Source: Gemmatimonadota bacterium
GTDB lineage: Bacteria; Gemmatimonadota; Gemmatimonadetes; Longimicrobiales; Gaopeijiaceae
Reading direction: 5' to 3'
Assembly (NCBI GenBank): GCA_022823365.1
Contig: JAJDXG010000019.1
Coordinates: 62,001-126,000 of the forward strand
Length of the DNA: 64,000 bases
Positions 1 through 9,318 of the stretch are shown one piece after another. Below the pieces are notes generated by a model. It was not told where the DNA came from. It ran no database searches and saw nothing but the letters and a program-made list of their open reading frames with translations. A program made the position numbers and the translations under genes. Position 1 is the first letter of the stretch. Each line of letters starts with the position of its first letter.

Positions 1-2
1 GC

Positions 3-512
3 ATCCGGAACCTCGTCGAGCTCGGGTTCATCGGCAACGCGCCGAGCGGCCTGCTCGTCTACTCCCCGCGCAACCTGGCCGACGCCGTCACCCAGGGCTT
101 CGAGCTCTCGCTGCACGCGCTCGCGGGAGACGGCGAGCTCTCCGCGGGCTACGCGTACCTCGACGCGCGCACGGGGTCCGGCGGGCGGCTCGATCGGCGC
201 GCCAGACACTCCGCGCGAGCCCGCGCCAGCTGGACCGCGGAGGAGTTCCCGGGCCTCCGCCTGGATGCGACCGCCCACTTCACCGGGAGCGCCCCCATCA
301 TCCTGACCCAGCCCGACGGAACCTCGGTTCCGCTGGGGACCCAGGAGCGATTCACCGCGGTGGACCTGCAGGCGACCCTCCCCATCGCGGACAACCTCGA
401 GCTGCTCGCCGGCGTCGACAACCTGTTCGACGCCCGGCCCGAGGGATGGCAGGGAATCATCGAACGCCGCTTCCGGATGAGCGTCCGGCTCCGGGAGCTG
501 TTCGCGGGATAG
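3..512 (+). CDS. TonB-dependent receptor, C-terminal fragment (5' end outside window)
   Basis: Open frame from base 3 to TAG at 510-512: IRNLVELGFIGNAPSGLLVYSPRNLADAVTQGFELSLHA...LLAGVDNLFDARPEGWQGIIERRFRMSVRLRELFAG; beta-barrel end with 'VDNLFDARP' motif. Confidence 0.8.
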   Translation: MRNLVELGFIGNAPSGLLVYSPRNLADAVTQGFELSLHALAGDGELSAGYAYLDARTGSGGRLDRRARHSARARASWTAEEFPGLRLDATAHFTGSAPIILTQPDGTSVPLGTQERFTAVDLQATLPIADNLELLAGVDNLFDARPEGWQGIIERRFRMSVRLRELFAG

Positions 513-670
513 ACCCCGTCACCGCCAGCGCGCGGGGCCCGGATTCCGCTCTCCGCGGCGCAGGCCCATCCCGCCCCGCGCCCGAGTCGTCGCGCACCTT
601 TCCGACTCGGGCGGCCAGCACTTATGTTGCGGGGTCTTTCGTCTCCGGTCTCCCTTCTTGCGGTGGGTCA

Positions 671-2296
671 ATGGTCAAACGAACGATCACAGCGATGCTG
701 GCCGCCCTGGTAATCACTCCCACCGTCCTGTCGGCCGCGCAGGGCCTCTCCGACGATGAGCTTGAGCCTCTCGTGGCCCGTGTCGAAGAGGGCGTACTCG
801 AACGCGCCAAGCTGGCCCAGGTCATGGTGGACAAGATCTTCTCCTTCTCCGAGCTGGGGCAGCAGGAGATCGAGACCTCGGCCTACATTACGGGGATCCT
901 CGAGGAGAACGGGTTCACCATCGAGCACGCACCCTCGGGCATTCCCACCGGCTGGTTCGCGCGCTGGGGAAGCGGCAGGCCGGTCATTTCCTTCGGGTCC
1001 GACATCGACGGCATCCCCAAGGCCAACCAGAAGCCCGGGGTCGCCTATCACGACCCCCTGATTCCGGGCGCCCCCGGCCACGGCGAGGGCCACAACTCGG
1101 GACAGGCCGTGAACGTGGTGGCGGCGCTCGCGCTCAAGGAGGTCATGGAGGCCGAGGGCATCGAGGGCACGCTCGTGCTATGGCCCGGCGTCGCCGAGGA
1201 GCAGTTGGGCTCGAAGGCCTGGTACGTGCGCGACGGCTATCTCCAGGACATCGACATCACCCTCTTCACGCACGTGAGCAGCAACCTGTCGGTGAGCTGG
1301 GGCCAGGGGAGCGGCACCGGGCTGGTCTCCGTGGAGTTCACCTTCGCGGGCGAGGCCGCGCACGGCGCCGGCGCGCCCTGGCGGGGCCGCAGCGCACTCG
1401 ACGCGGTCGAGCTGATGAACGTCGCCTGGAACTTCCGGCGCGAGCACCTGCGGCCCGACCAGCGCTCCCACTACGTGATCAGCGACGGCGGCGACCAGCC
1501 GAACGTCGTGCCGCCAAGCGCTTCGGTATGGTATTTCATCCGCGAGATGGACTACGAGGACATCAGGCGCAACTTCGACACCGCCATCCGCATCGCCGAG
1601 GGCGCCGCCCTGATGACCGACACCGAGATGTCGTACCGGATCATCGGAGCTGCCTGGCCGCGGCACTTCAACAGGGTGGTCGCCGAGACGATGTACGAAC
1701 ACATCGAAGATGTCGGGCTTCCGGAGTGGACCGACCACGACCACGATTTCGCGAGCGCGGTGCAGGAATCGGTGGGAAGCGTCCCGTCGGGGATGCCGAT
1801 CACCCTGTCGCCCCTGGGTGAGCCGGGGCCGCGCCGGAGTGGCGGATCCGACGATATCGGCGACATCTCGTGGAACGTGCCCACGGTGACCCTGCGCTTC
1901 CCGTCCAACGTGCCGGGGCTTCCGGGTCACCACTGGTCGAGCGCCATGGCGATGGCCACCCCGATCGCGCACAAGGGCGCGGTCGCCGGTGCGCGGGTGA
2001 TGGCCCGCACGGCGCTCCAGCTCTTCGCTCAGCCGGAGCTGGTCGACGAGGCGTGGACCTACTTCCGGGAGGAACAGACCGCGGCCGTGGAGTATATTCC
2101 CTTCATCGGCCCCGACGACCCGCCGCCCATCGATCTCAACAAGGAGATCATGGACGCGTATCGTCCGCTCCTCGAGCAGTTCTACTACGACGAAACCCGC
2201 TTCGAGACGTATCTTGAGCAGTTGGGGATCACGTATCCGACGCTCTCGCGGCCGGTTTCCCAGGAAGACCGGCAGGACACCCCGGGATCGCATTGA
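671..2296 (+). CDS. M20-family amidohydrolase/peptidase (AbgB-like), secreted
   Basis: Signal peptide MVKRTITAMLAALVITPTVLSAAQG; GHGEGHNSG and M20 dimerisation-like HGAGAPWRGRSALDAVELMN; ATG at 671 chosen over ORF start 446. Confidence 0.8.
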   Translation: MVKRTITAMLAALVITPTVLSAAQGLSDDELEPLVARVEEGVLERAKLAQVMVDKIFSFSELGQQEIETSAYITGILEENGFTIEHAPSGIPTGWFARWGSGRPVISFGSDIDGIPKANQKPGVAYHDPLIPGAPGHGEGHNSGQAVNVVAALALKEVMEAEGIEGTLVLWPGVAEEQLGSKAWYVRDGYLQDIDITLFTHVSSNLSVSWGQGSGTGLVSVEFTFAGEAAHGAGAPWRGRSALDAVELMNVAWNFRREHLRPDQRSHYVISDGGDQPNVVPPSASVWYFIREMDYEDIRRNFDTAIRIAEGAALMTDTEMSYRIIGAAWPRHFNRVVAETMYEHIEDVGLPEWTDHDHDFASAVQESVGSVPSGMPITLSPLGEPGPRRSGGSDDIGDISWNVPTVTLRFPSNVPGLPGHHWSSAMAMATPIAHKGAVAGARVMARTALQLFAQPELVDEAWTYFREEQTAAVEYIPFIGPDDPPPIDLNKEIMDAYRPLLEQFYYDETRFETYLEQLGITYPTLSRPVSQEDRQDTPGSH

Positions 2297-2321
2297 GGAC
2301 GCCCACAAACGGAGTTTTCCG

Positions 2322-2825
2322 ATGATCGACGCCAGCCGCAGACTTCTCTCCGCCGCCGCCGCCATGCTGTTTGTGGTGCCCCTTACCGGCGCGGGCGGCC
2401 TGCCGGAGGCCGTAACGGAACCCCCGGTCGATGCAGCCTCCGTCGTTTCCGCCGACGATCCCACCGAGGTGGGCTGGCGCCTTCTGGCCAGCCTCAACTA
2501 CCGCACCGGCGAGACGGGTGAGGAATTGGCCGCTCTTGCCGGCAAGCTCGTCAAGATTCCCGGGTTCACGGTGCCGCTCGAGGACTGGGCGTCTTCCGCG
2601 ACGGAATTCCTGCTCGTGCCCTACGTCGGCGCCTGCATCCACACGCCGCCTCCGCCGCCCAACCAGCTCGTCTATATTCAGATGGACGCAGGAAAACGGG
2701 CCACGATGGACGGGTGGAACCCGGTGTGGGTCGAGGGCGTCCTGGAGATCGAGATGACCCAGAGCGTGTACGGCTACGTCGGCTTCACCATCACCGGCCA
2801 GCGGGTCTATCCGTACGGTTCCTGA
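2322..2825 (+). CDS. DUF3299 family protein
   Basis: LVKIPGFTVPLEDWASSATEFLLVPYVGACIHTPPPPPNQLVYIQM is typical of DUF3299. Confidence 0.8.
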   Translation: MIDASRRLLSAAAAMLFVVPLTGAGGLPEAVTEPPVDAASVVSADDPTEVGWRLLASLNYRTGETGEELAALAGKLVKIPGFTVPLEDWASSATEFLLVPYVGACIHTPPPPPNQLVYIQMDAGKRATMDGWNPVWVEGVLEIEMTQSVYGYVGFTITGQRVYPYGS

Positions 2826-2855
2826 TCCGCGATGCGGCCGGCTGCTTGCATCGAG

Positions 2856-2888
2856 CGCGCCCTCGCCTGAGTCGAGGGCGCGTTTTTT
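2856..2888 (+). terminator. Rho-independent terminator
   Basis: Perfect 10-bp stem CGCGCCCTCG / CGAGGGCGCG, 7-nt loop CCTGAGT, followed by TTTTTT. Confidence 0.9.
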
Positions 2889-2920
2889 GTGAGGCGACGT
2901 TCGCAGGGAGACCCCAATAG

Positions 2921-3604
2921 ATGAGCCTCGCGATCGACATCCGGCGCCTGCGCTTTCGCTACGGCGGAGGTCCCTGGGTGCTGGATATCCCCGAGCTGAC
3001 TCTTGAACGCGGCGAGCGCGCATTCCTGTTCGGCCCCAGCGGCAGTGGCAAGACCACGCTGCTCGGGGTGCTGGCGGGGGTCCTGGAAGCGAACGAGGGC
3101 GAGGTCACGGTGCTGGGCGAGGATCTCGCCTCGCTCTCAAGCGCACAGCGCGACGCCTTCCGGGCGCAGCACATCGGCTATGTCTTCCAGATGTTCAACC
3201 TCATCCCCTACCTGTCGGTGCTCGACAACATCGCGCTCCCCGCGCGCATGGACCCTGCACGCCGAGCCCGGCTGGACGGCGCGGGGGTGAAGGAGACCGC
3301 CGCGCTGCTGGCCGATCATCTCCAGATCGGCGATCTGCTGAAGAAACCGGTGACGGAGCTCTCGGTGGGCCAGCAGCAGCGCGTGGCCGCCTGCCGGGCG
3401 CTGATCGGCGCCCCGGAGCTCATCGTCGCCGACGAACCTACCTCCTCCCTGGATTTCGACCGCCGCGAGGCCTTCCTCGAGCTGCTCTTCCAGGAGTGCG
3501 AGCGCGCCGGCGCCACGCTGGTGTTCGTGAGCCACGACCGCACGCTGGAGGGCATGTTCTCCCGCAGGATCTCCCTCCCCGACGTCAACAAGGCGGTGCT
3601 CTGA
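2921..3604 (+). CDS. ABC transporter ATP-binding protein (LolD/MacB type)
   Basis: Walker A GPSGSGKTT, signature LSVGQQQRVAACRAL, Walker B LIVADEPTSSLD. Confidence 0.93.
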   Translation: MSLAIDIRRLRFRYGGGPWVLDIPELTLERGERAFLFGPSGSGKTTLLGVLAGVLEANEGEVTVLGEDLASLSSAQRDAFRAQHIGYVFQMFNLIPYLSVLDNIALPARMDPARRARLDGAGVKETAALLADHLQIGDLLKKPVTELSVGQQQRVAACRALIGAPELIVADEPTSSLDFDRREAFLELLFQECERAGATLVFVSHDRTLEGMFSRRISLPDVNKAVL

Positions 3605-4869
3605 TGCTGGTTTTCGACCTCGCACTCAAGTCGCTCCGCAACCGCGCCTTCAGCACGTCGCTCACGGTGGGCTCCATCGCGCTCAGCGTCGCCCTCCTGA
3701 TCGGCGTCGAGAACGTGCGCGTGGGAATGCGCGAAAGCTTCTCGAACACCATCTCCCAGACCGACCTGATCGTGGGCGCCAAGGGCGGCACCATCCAGTT
3801 GCTGCTGTACTCGGTCTTCGGCATGGGGTCGCCGACCAACAATCTGACCTGGGACACCTACCGCGAGTGGGCCGAACATCCCGCCGTCGAGTGGACCATT
3901 CCCTACGGCCTGGGGGACAGCCACAGGGGATTCCGCGTCATCGGCACCAACGAGGACTTCTACCGGCACTACCGGTATCGAGGGGGGCAGGCTATCGCGC
4001 TGGCCGAAGGCCGGCCCGGCTCGGGGGTTTTCGACGTAACCCTGGGCGCGGATGTGGCGAGCGAACTGGGCTACGGGCTCGGCGACGAGGTCGCGGTGAC
4101 CCACGGGATCGGCGAGGTGGGCTTCCTGAACCACGACCAGATGCCGTTTACGGTAGTGGGCATCCTCGACAAGACCTTCACCCCGGTCGACCGCGCGGTC
4201 TACGTCACCCTCGAGGGCATCGAGGCCATCCACTTCGGATGGGAGGACGGCGCGCCGCCCATGCCGGGCGAGGAGCAAACGCGCGAGGCAGTGCTTGCGA
4301 TGGGTGAGATCGAGATCACCCAGGTGACATCGTTCTTCGTGGGGGCGACGAACCGGAGGGACGTGCTCCGGCTGCAGCGCGAGGTCAACGACTATGAGGG
4401 CGAGCCGATGATGGCGGTCATCCCCGGTTTGGCCCTGAACGAGATGTGGCAGGGGATCGGCTACGCCGAGACCGGGCTCCGGGTAGTGACGATCTTCGTG
4501 GTGCTGGTGGGACTGCTGGGCATGCTGGTGTCGCTCTACACGTCGCTCAACGAGCGCAGGCGCGAGATGGCGATCCTGCGCGCCGTCGGGGCCGGACCCA
4601 ACCGGATTGTCTCGCTGCTGGTGCTCGAGTCGGTGTGCCTGGCCGCGGCGGGGGCGATTGGCGGACTGGCGCTGGTATACGTGCTGCTCTCAGCCGGGCA
4701 GCCCATCGTCGAGGCGCAGGTGGGGCTCTTCATCCCGATCCGGCCACCCGGCTCGATCGAATTGCTCTTCCTCGGCGCCGTGGTGACGGCCGGATTCCTG
4801 ATGGGCTTCGTGCCCGCCCTCAAGGCCTACCGCACCGCCCTCCACGACGGGCTCGCGGTGCGGGTGTAG
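3604..4869 (+). CDS. ABC transporter permease (FtsX/MacB type)
   Basis: N-terminal TM, periplasmic domain and C-terminal FtsX core (NERRREMAILRAVGAGPNRIVSLLVLES); TGATG overlap with upstream ATPase. Confidence 0.92.
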   Translation: MLVFDLALKSLRNRAFSTSLTVGSIALSVALLIGVENVRVGMRESFSNTISQTDLIVGAKGGTIQLLLYSVFGMGSPTNNLTWDTYREWAEHPAVEWTIPYGLGDSHRGFRVIGTNEDFYRHYRYRGGQAIALAEGRPGSGVFDVTLGADVASELGYGLGDEVAVTHGIGEVGFLNHDQMPFTVVGILDKTFTPVDRAVYVTLEGIEAIHFGWEDGAPPMPGEEQTREAVLAMGEIEITQVTSFFVGATNRRDVLRLQREVNDYEGEPMMAVIPGLALNEMWQGIGYAETGLRVVTIFVVLVGLLGMLVSLYTSLNERRREMAILRAVGAGPNRIVSLLVLESVCLAAAGAIGGLALVYVLLSAGQPIVEAQVGLFIPIRPPGSIELLFLGAVVTAGFLMGFVPALKAYRTALHDGLAVRV

Positions 4870-4875
4870 GGGGGT

Positions 4876-5754
4876 TCAGCTCGAAGCCAGCCAACGGTAG
4901 ACCGCACCCACGTTCAGCGGGAACCACTCCTCGTACTGGCCCCAGTGGGCGTAGTCGTCCAGCCGCACCTGGGCCATGGCCTCTTCTTCGGACAGGCCCT
5001 CGTCGAGCGCTGCCTGGACGGCGTCGCGCAGGTCCGCGTAGTAGACGAGCTGGCGCTCGATCGTGCCCCGGTCCCCGACGTCACCGTGCCCGAAGACCAT
5101 GGTCTCGAAGGGAATCTCCATGAGCAGATCCAGCGCCACGTAGAACTCGTCGAAATACCAGCCGGGAAGGTCACGGAACCCGACTCGGTCGTTGCTGACG
5201 AAGTCCACCGCGAAGGCGATGCGCTCCTCGGGGAGAAACGTCACGATCAGGTTGTCGCTGTGGCTCCGCCCCAGATAGTGGAGTTCGATGGCACGGCCGC
5301 CGAAGCGGAGCGTCATCTCGTCGGAGAAGGTCAGGTCCGGGGGCGGCAGATCGGGGTCGCCGCGCTCCAGGATGATGGGCAGCGCGTTCTCCTGGGCGAT
5401 GATCGGGACGTCGTCGCCAAACTCGGCCAGGAGCGCGGGCGCCCCGGTGGCGTGGTCGGCGTCGCTGTGGCTGTAGACGATGGCCGCGAGCGGCTTGTCC
5501 GGGACCGCGCCGCGGATGGCGCCCGCGAGGCCGGCCGCCGCTTCCATCGAGATGGGGTCAACCGCCACCACACCGTCGTCGGTGTCCACGAAGAACGCGT
5601 TGTGCGTGCCCGCGTTGTACCAGAAGACGCCATCGGCGACTTCGCTGGTCGCGGGATCCATGGCGGGGGCCTGTTCGGCTGTCTCGGCACAGGCGCCGAG
5701 GATCAGAACGAAAGTGGCCGCAATCGGAATGGGGCTACGAATGGGACGGGTCAT
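4876..5754 (-). CDS. MBL-fold metallo-hydrolase, lipoprotein
   Basis: Lipobox LILGAC; metal motif HSDADH; YLGRSHSDNLIV; VFGHGDV. Confidence 0.88.
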   Translation of the reverse strand: MTRPIRSPIPIAATFVLILGACAETAEQAPAMDPATSEVADGVFWYNAGTHNAFFVDTDDGVVAVDPISMEAAAGLAGAIRGAVPDKPLAAIVYSHSDADHATGAPALLAEFGDDVPIIAQENALPIILERGDPDLPPPDLTFSDEMTLRFGGRAIELHYLGRSHSDNLIVTFLPEERIAFAVDFVSNDRVGFRDLPGWYFDEFYVALDLLMEIPFETMVFGHGDVGDRGTIERQLVYYADLRDAVQAALDEGLSEEEAMAQVRLDDYAHWGQYEEWFPLNVGAVYRWLASS

Positions 5755-5815
5755 GCGGTCATCCTCCTGCGGGGGCGGGATGGGGCGAGCAGGGTTCCCG
5801 CCCGGCAGCCACCTT

Positions 5816-5837
5816 TGTAATACTCCTGTAATACTCC
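5816..5837. repeat. Two perfect tandem copies of TGTAATACTCC, possible regulatory site
   Basis: TGTAATACTCC at 5816-5826 and 5827-5837, upstream of the 4876-5754 (-) gene. Confidence 0.6.
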
Positions 5838-6008
5838 GCTGCTCATGTCCCACTTGCAACAGGTCGGAGACGCTGCCGCAGCTCCGGCGACCGCACGTCG
5901 TCCGGTCTGATGAGCGGCCGCATGCGGAATCCCTTTCGACATCCGGACAACCCCGGCATCTTGTCCGTGGAACGTACGCACACCGCACCCCCCGGCATCG
6001 AGTCCAGC

Positions 6009-7280
6009 ATGTATACTGCGGTTCCTCACTCAGAACGGCGGACGAGCTGCCGTTACCGGTCCGTTGCACTCGGCTGCCTCATCCTGGCGGCGTGTGCAGC
6101 GCCTGCATCCGACGTCACCGAGCTCGCCCTGGAGGAAGTGGTCGTAGCCACGGCGCACGGAGCCCGCTTCCCGTCCCTCGAACGCCACGGCGAAGCGGTC
6201 GTGCTGAGCTGGCTCGAGCCGCACACGGTGGAGGGCGAGGAAGTGTGGGCGCTGAAGGGAGCGCCTTATGAGGACGGCATCCTGGGCAAGCCGTATGAGG
6301 TGACCCGCTCGGGCGGGGGCGCGACCTTCTTCGTGAACTGGGCGGACTTCCCGGTGGTGTGGCCCGTGGGAGACGGGCGGCTGGCCGCGCACTGGCTCCA
6401 GCGGGGCGGCCCGGCCACCTACGACTATGGGGTGCGGGTCTCCTTCTCCGAGGACGGCGGGCACTCCTGGAGCGCGCCGTGGACGCCGCACGAGGACGGC
6501 ACGCCCTCAGAGCACGGCTTCGTGTCGGTGTTCGGGCTGGGGCACGGCGAGGCGGGGATGGTCTGGCTGGACGGCCGGCGCTTCTTCGAGGCCGACGGTT
6601 CGCGGGCGGCCAATCCCCGCATGACGCTGCGGTACCGCACGGCCGGCGCGGACGGGACCACGACCGCCGAGGTCGAACTGGACGACCGCATCTGCGACTG
6701 CTGCCAGACCGACGCGGCGATGACCTCCGAAGGGCCGGTGGTCGTCTACCGCGACCGCACCGAGGAGGAGGTGCGCGACATCTCCGTGGGCCGCTTCGTG
6801 GACGGCAAGTGGACGGGCGGCGTCCCCGTGCACGACGACGGCTGGGTGATCCCGGGCTGCCCGGTGAACGGGCCTTCCGTTGCGGCCGCGGGCGATGAGG
6901 TCGTAGTCGCGTGGTTCACCGGCGCCGGCAACACGCCCCGGGTGCGGGCGGCCTTCTCCAGCGACGCGGGCGCGACCTTCGGCCCGCCGGTCACCATCGA
7001 CCTGGGCAACCCGGTGGGGCGCGTCGCGACCGTGATGCCCGAGCCGGGAACGGCGCTGGTCGCCTGGCTGGAGGACGAGCGCCTGTTCGCGCGCATCATC
7101 ACCGCGGACGGGAACCTGGGACGCGCCCGCCTGGTAGCAGCCTCCTCCAACGCTCGCGCGAGCGGCTTCCCGGCCATGCTCGTCGACTCGGCGGACCGGG
7201 TCGTCTTCGCGCAGACGGTGGTGGACGAGGGCATTCGCGTCCTGCGGTCGCGAGCGCCGTGGACGGCCTGGCAGGACTGA
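6009..7280 (+). CDS. Sialidase-like (BNR-type) beta-propeller lipoprotein
   Basis: Lipobox LILAAC; repeated S.D.G.TF / F.S.DGG..W motifs; conserved CDCCQT and PGCPVNGP. Confidence 0.7.
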   Translation: MYTAVPHSERRTSCRYRSVALGCLILAACAAPASDVTELALEEVVVATAHGARFPSLERHGEAVVLSWLEPHTVEGEEVWALKGAPYEDGILGKPYEVTRSGGGATFFVNWADFPVVWPVGDGRLAAHWLQRGGPATYDYGVRVSFSEDGGHSWSAPWTPHEDGTPSEHGFVSVFGLGHGEAGMVWLDGRRFFEADGSRAANPRMTLRYRTAGADGTTTAEVELDDRICDCCQTDAAMTSEGPVVVYRDRTEEEVRDISVGRFVDGKWTGGVPVHDDGWVIPGCPVNGPSVAAAGDEVVVAWFTGAGNTPRVRAAFSSDAGATFGPPVTIDLGNPVGRVATVMPEPGTALVAWLEDERLFARIITADGNLGRARLVAASSNARASGFPAMLVDSADRVVFAQTVVDEGIRVLRSRAPWTAWQD

Positions 7281-7368
7281 GACCGGGCAACCGCGGAGGT
7301 TGCGGGCTCAACCCGATCGCCCCGGCGACATCCGATCCCGCCCTCGCGCAACCCGACCGGAGACCATC

Positions 7369-7755
7369 ATGACCGACCAGCCGTTCGGTTCGGCAGGAAA
7401 GTTCTGGCTGCTGTCCCTCGCGTGGCTGCCCGCGGGGATCGTAGCAGTGTCGCTCGTCCGCGGAGTGGCCCCCCCGCTCACCCCCGAGACACTGTTCATG
7501 CTCCCCGTGGCGCTGATGTCGCTTGCGGTCACGGCCCCGTGCGGCCTGCCGCTCGCGCTGGCCTTCCGGGGGATCTGGCGGACAGGATCCACGCGCGCGG
7601 CCTGGAAAACCTTCGCGATCCTCGCGCCCATCACCTCGTTCGCGGCGCTCTTCGCCGGTCTGCTCGGGCCGGTCGCGATCGCGATCTACGCCGGCGTGCT
7701 CAGCGTTCCGGCGTGGATCGTGTACGCGGTCGTGCGCCGGAACTCACCGTCATAG
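7369..7755 (+). CDS. Hypothetical integral membrane protein
   Basis: ATG at 7369; about four hydrophobic helices. Confidence 0.6.
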   Translation: MTDQPFGSAGKFWLLSLAWLPAGIVAVSLVRGVAPPLTPETLFMLPVALMSLAVTAPCGLPLALAFRGIWRTGSTRAAWKTFAILAPITSFAALFAGLLGPVAIAIYAGVLSVPAWIVYAVVRRNSPS

Positions 7756-8001
7756 TCTGGACGTTCTCGGGGTAGGCGGAACCTCGTCGCGGGGCGCTTC
7801 GATGGTCCCCGAGCAGTAGCTGACGATGACCGGGAGCCCGCGGCACCGGATCACCTCCGTCCGCTCGCGAGCCTCGCCGGGATCGTAGTATGTCGTGATC
7901 GTCCGGCTGTACCCGAAGGCCGCAGGGAAACGGAAGAGGCCGCTCAGACCGACAAAGAGGTAGAACAGTACGGCGAGCGTGATGATTCTTTTCTTGTTCA
8001 T
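7750..8001 (-). CDS. Hypothetical small membrane-anchored protein
   Basis: MNKKRIITLAVLFYLFVGLSGLF signal/TM; overlaps convergent neighbour by 6 bp. Confidence 0.55.
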   Translation of the reverse strand: MNKKRIITLAVLFYLFVGLSGLFRFPAAFGYSRTITTYYDPGEARERTEVIRCRGLPVIVSYCSGTIEAPRDEVPPTPRTSRL

Positions 8002-8016
8002 CGGCGATGCCCTCCG

Positions 8017-9318
8017 CTACCGACCCGCCCAGTTCATTACAACGCGCTGCAACTCCCCCAAGCTGGGAGGAATCCGGGTGAAGCGCGAGGGCTTCGTCTC
8101 TCCCGCCGCCAGTTGCGCCGGCACGGGCACCGGCCGCCCGATGGCCTCCCCCACGATGTCCCCGAACTTGGCCGGATGGGCCGTGGCCAGCACGACGCCG
8201 TGGGCGTCGGGCCTTTCGGCGAGGACCCGCTCCAACGCCAGCCACCCGACCGCGGTATGCGGGTCCAGGATGTAGCCATGCTCGTCGAAGACCCGTCTCA
8301 TCGCTTTCCGCGTTTCGGCGTCGCTCCATGCCGAGCCCGACAGACGCCTTCGCAGGCGGGCCGGATCCCCATCGAACAGGGCGAGGATGCGCGCCAGGTT
8401 CGACGGCGACCCGACATCCATCGCGCTGGATAGCGTGCGGACCGACGCCCGCGGCTCGTAGCGGCCGGTACGCAGATACTCCGGGACGATATCGTTGGCG
8501 TTGGTGGCCGTGACGAACGCTGCCGCCGGCAGGCCCAGTTCGCGGGCCATGAGGCCGGCCGCGAGGTTGCCGAAGTTGCCCGACGGCACCGAGAAGAGCA
8601 GCGGCTCCTGCCGGTGCAGCTGCGCCCACGCGAGGAAGTAATAGAAGATCTGCGGCAGCAGGCGTCCGATATTGATCGAGTTCGCGGAGGTCAGCGCGAG
8701 GGCCTCCCGGGCACCCGGATCGCGGAACATCGCCTTGACGAGCCGCTGGCAGTCATCGAACGCGCCCGCCACCGCGACGGCGAGCACCTGGTCGCCCAGC
8801 GTCGTGAACTGCCGCTGCTGGCGCTCGCTCACCTGTCCTTCCGGGAACAGCACCACCACGCGCGTCCGTGGCAGACCCAGAAAGGCGTGCGCGACCGCCC
8901 CGCCCGTGTCGCCCGAGGTCGCCACCATGACCGTCAGGGGAGGCCCGGAGCGCTGCAATCTCGACATCAGACAGCCCATGAAGCGCGCGCCCACATCCTT
9001 GAAAGCCAGCGTCGGGCCGTGGAACAGCTCCAGCACATGCGTGCGCGCGCCCAGCGGAACCAGCGGCAACGGAAACCCGAGCGCCTCGCGCACGGCGGAC
9101 TCCAGCACTTCATCCTCCAGTTCATCGCCGAGAAGATGACGCGCCACGGCGAGCCCGCAACGGATCGCGCCAGCGCCCCTCAGCCCATCGATCTCGCCCG
9201 CGGAGAGGGGCGAGAGCCTCTCCGGCATGAAGAGTCCGCCGTCGGGGGCGAGTCCCCGGAACAGCGCTTCGCCGAAGGAGACGGGCGCGGCCTGGCCCGA
9301 CGTGCTGACGAGCTTCAA
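8017..9318 (-). CDS. thrC: Threonine synthase
   Basis: FHGPTLAFKDVGARFMG PLP-lysine motif, ATSGDTGGAVAHAF, SVPSGNFGNLAAG; TTG start overlaps the thrB stop (TTGA). Confidence 0.93.
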   Translation of the reverse strand: MKLVSTSGQAAPVSFGEALFRGLAPDGGLFMPERLSPLSAGEIDGLRGAGAIRCGLAVARHLLGDELEDEVLESAVREALGFPLPLVPLGARTHVLELFHGPTLAFKDVGARFMGCLMSRLQRSGPPLTVMVATSGDTGGAVAHAFLGLPRTRVVVLFPEGQVSERQQRQFTTLGDQVLAVAVAGAFDDCQRLVKAMFRDPGAREALALTSANSINIGRLLPQIFYYFLAWAQLHRQEPLLFSVPSGNFGNLAAGLMARELGLPAAAFVTATNANDIVPEYLRTGRYEPRASVRTLSSAMDVGSPSNLARILALFDGDPARLRRRLSGSAWSDAETRKAMRRVFDEHGYILDPHTAVGWLALERVLAERPDAHGVVLATAHPAKFGDIVGEAIGRPVPVPAQLAAGETKPSRFTRIPPSLGELQRVVMNWAGR

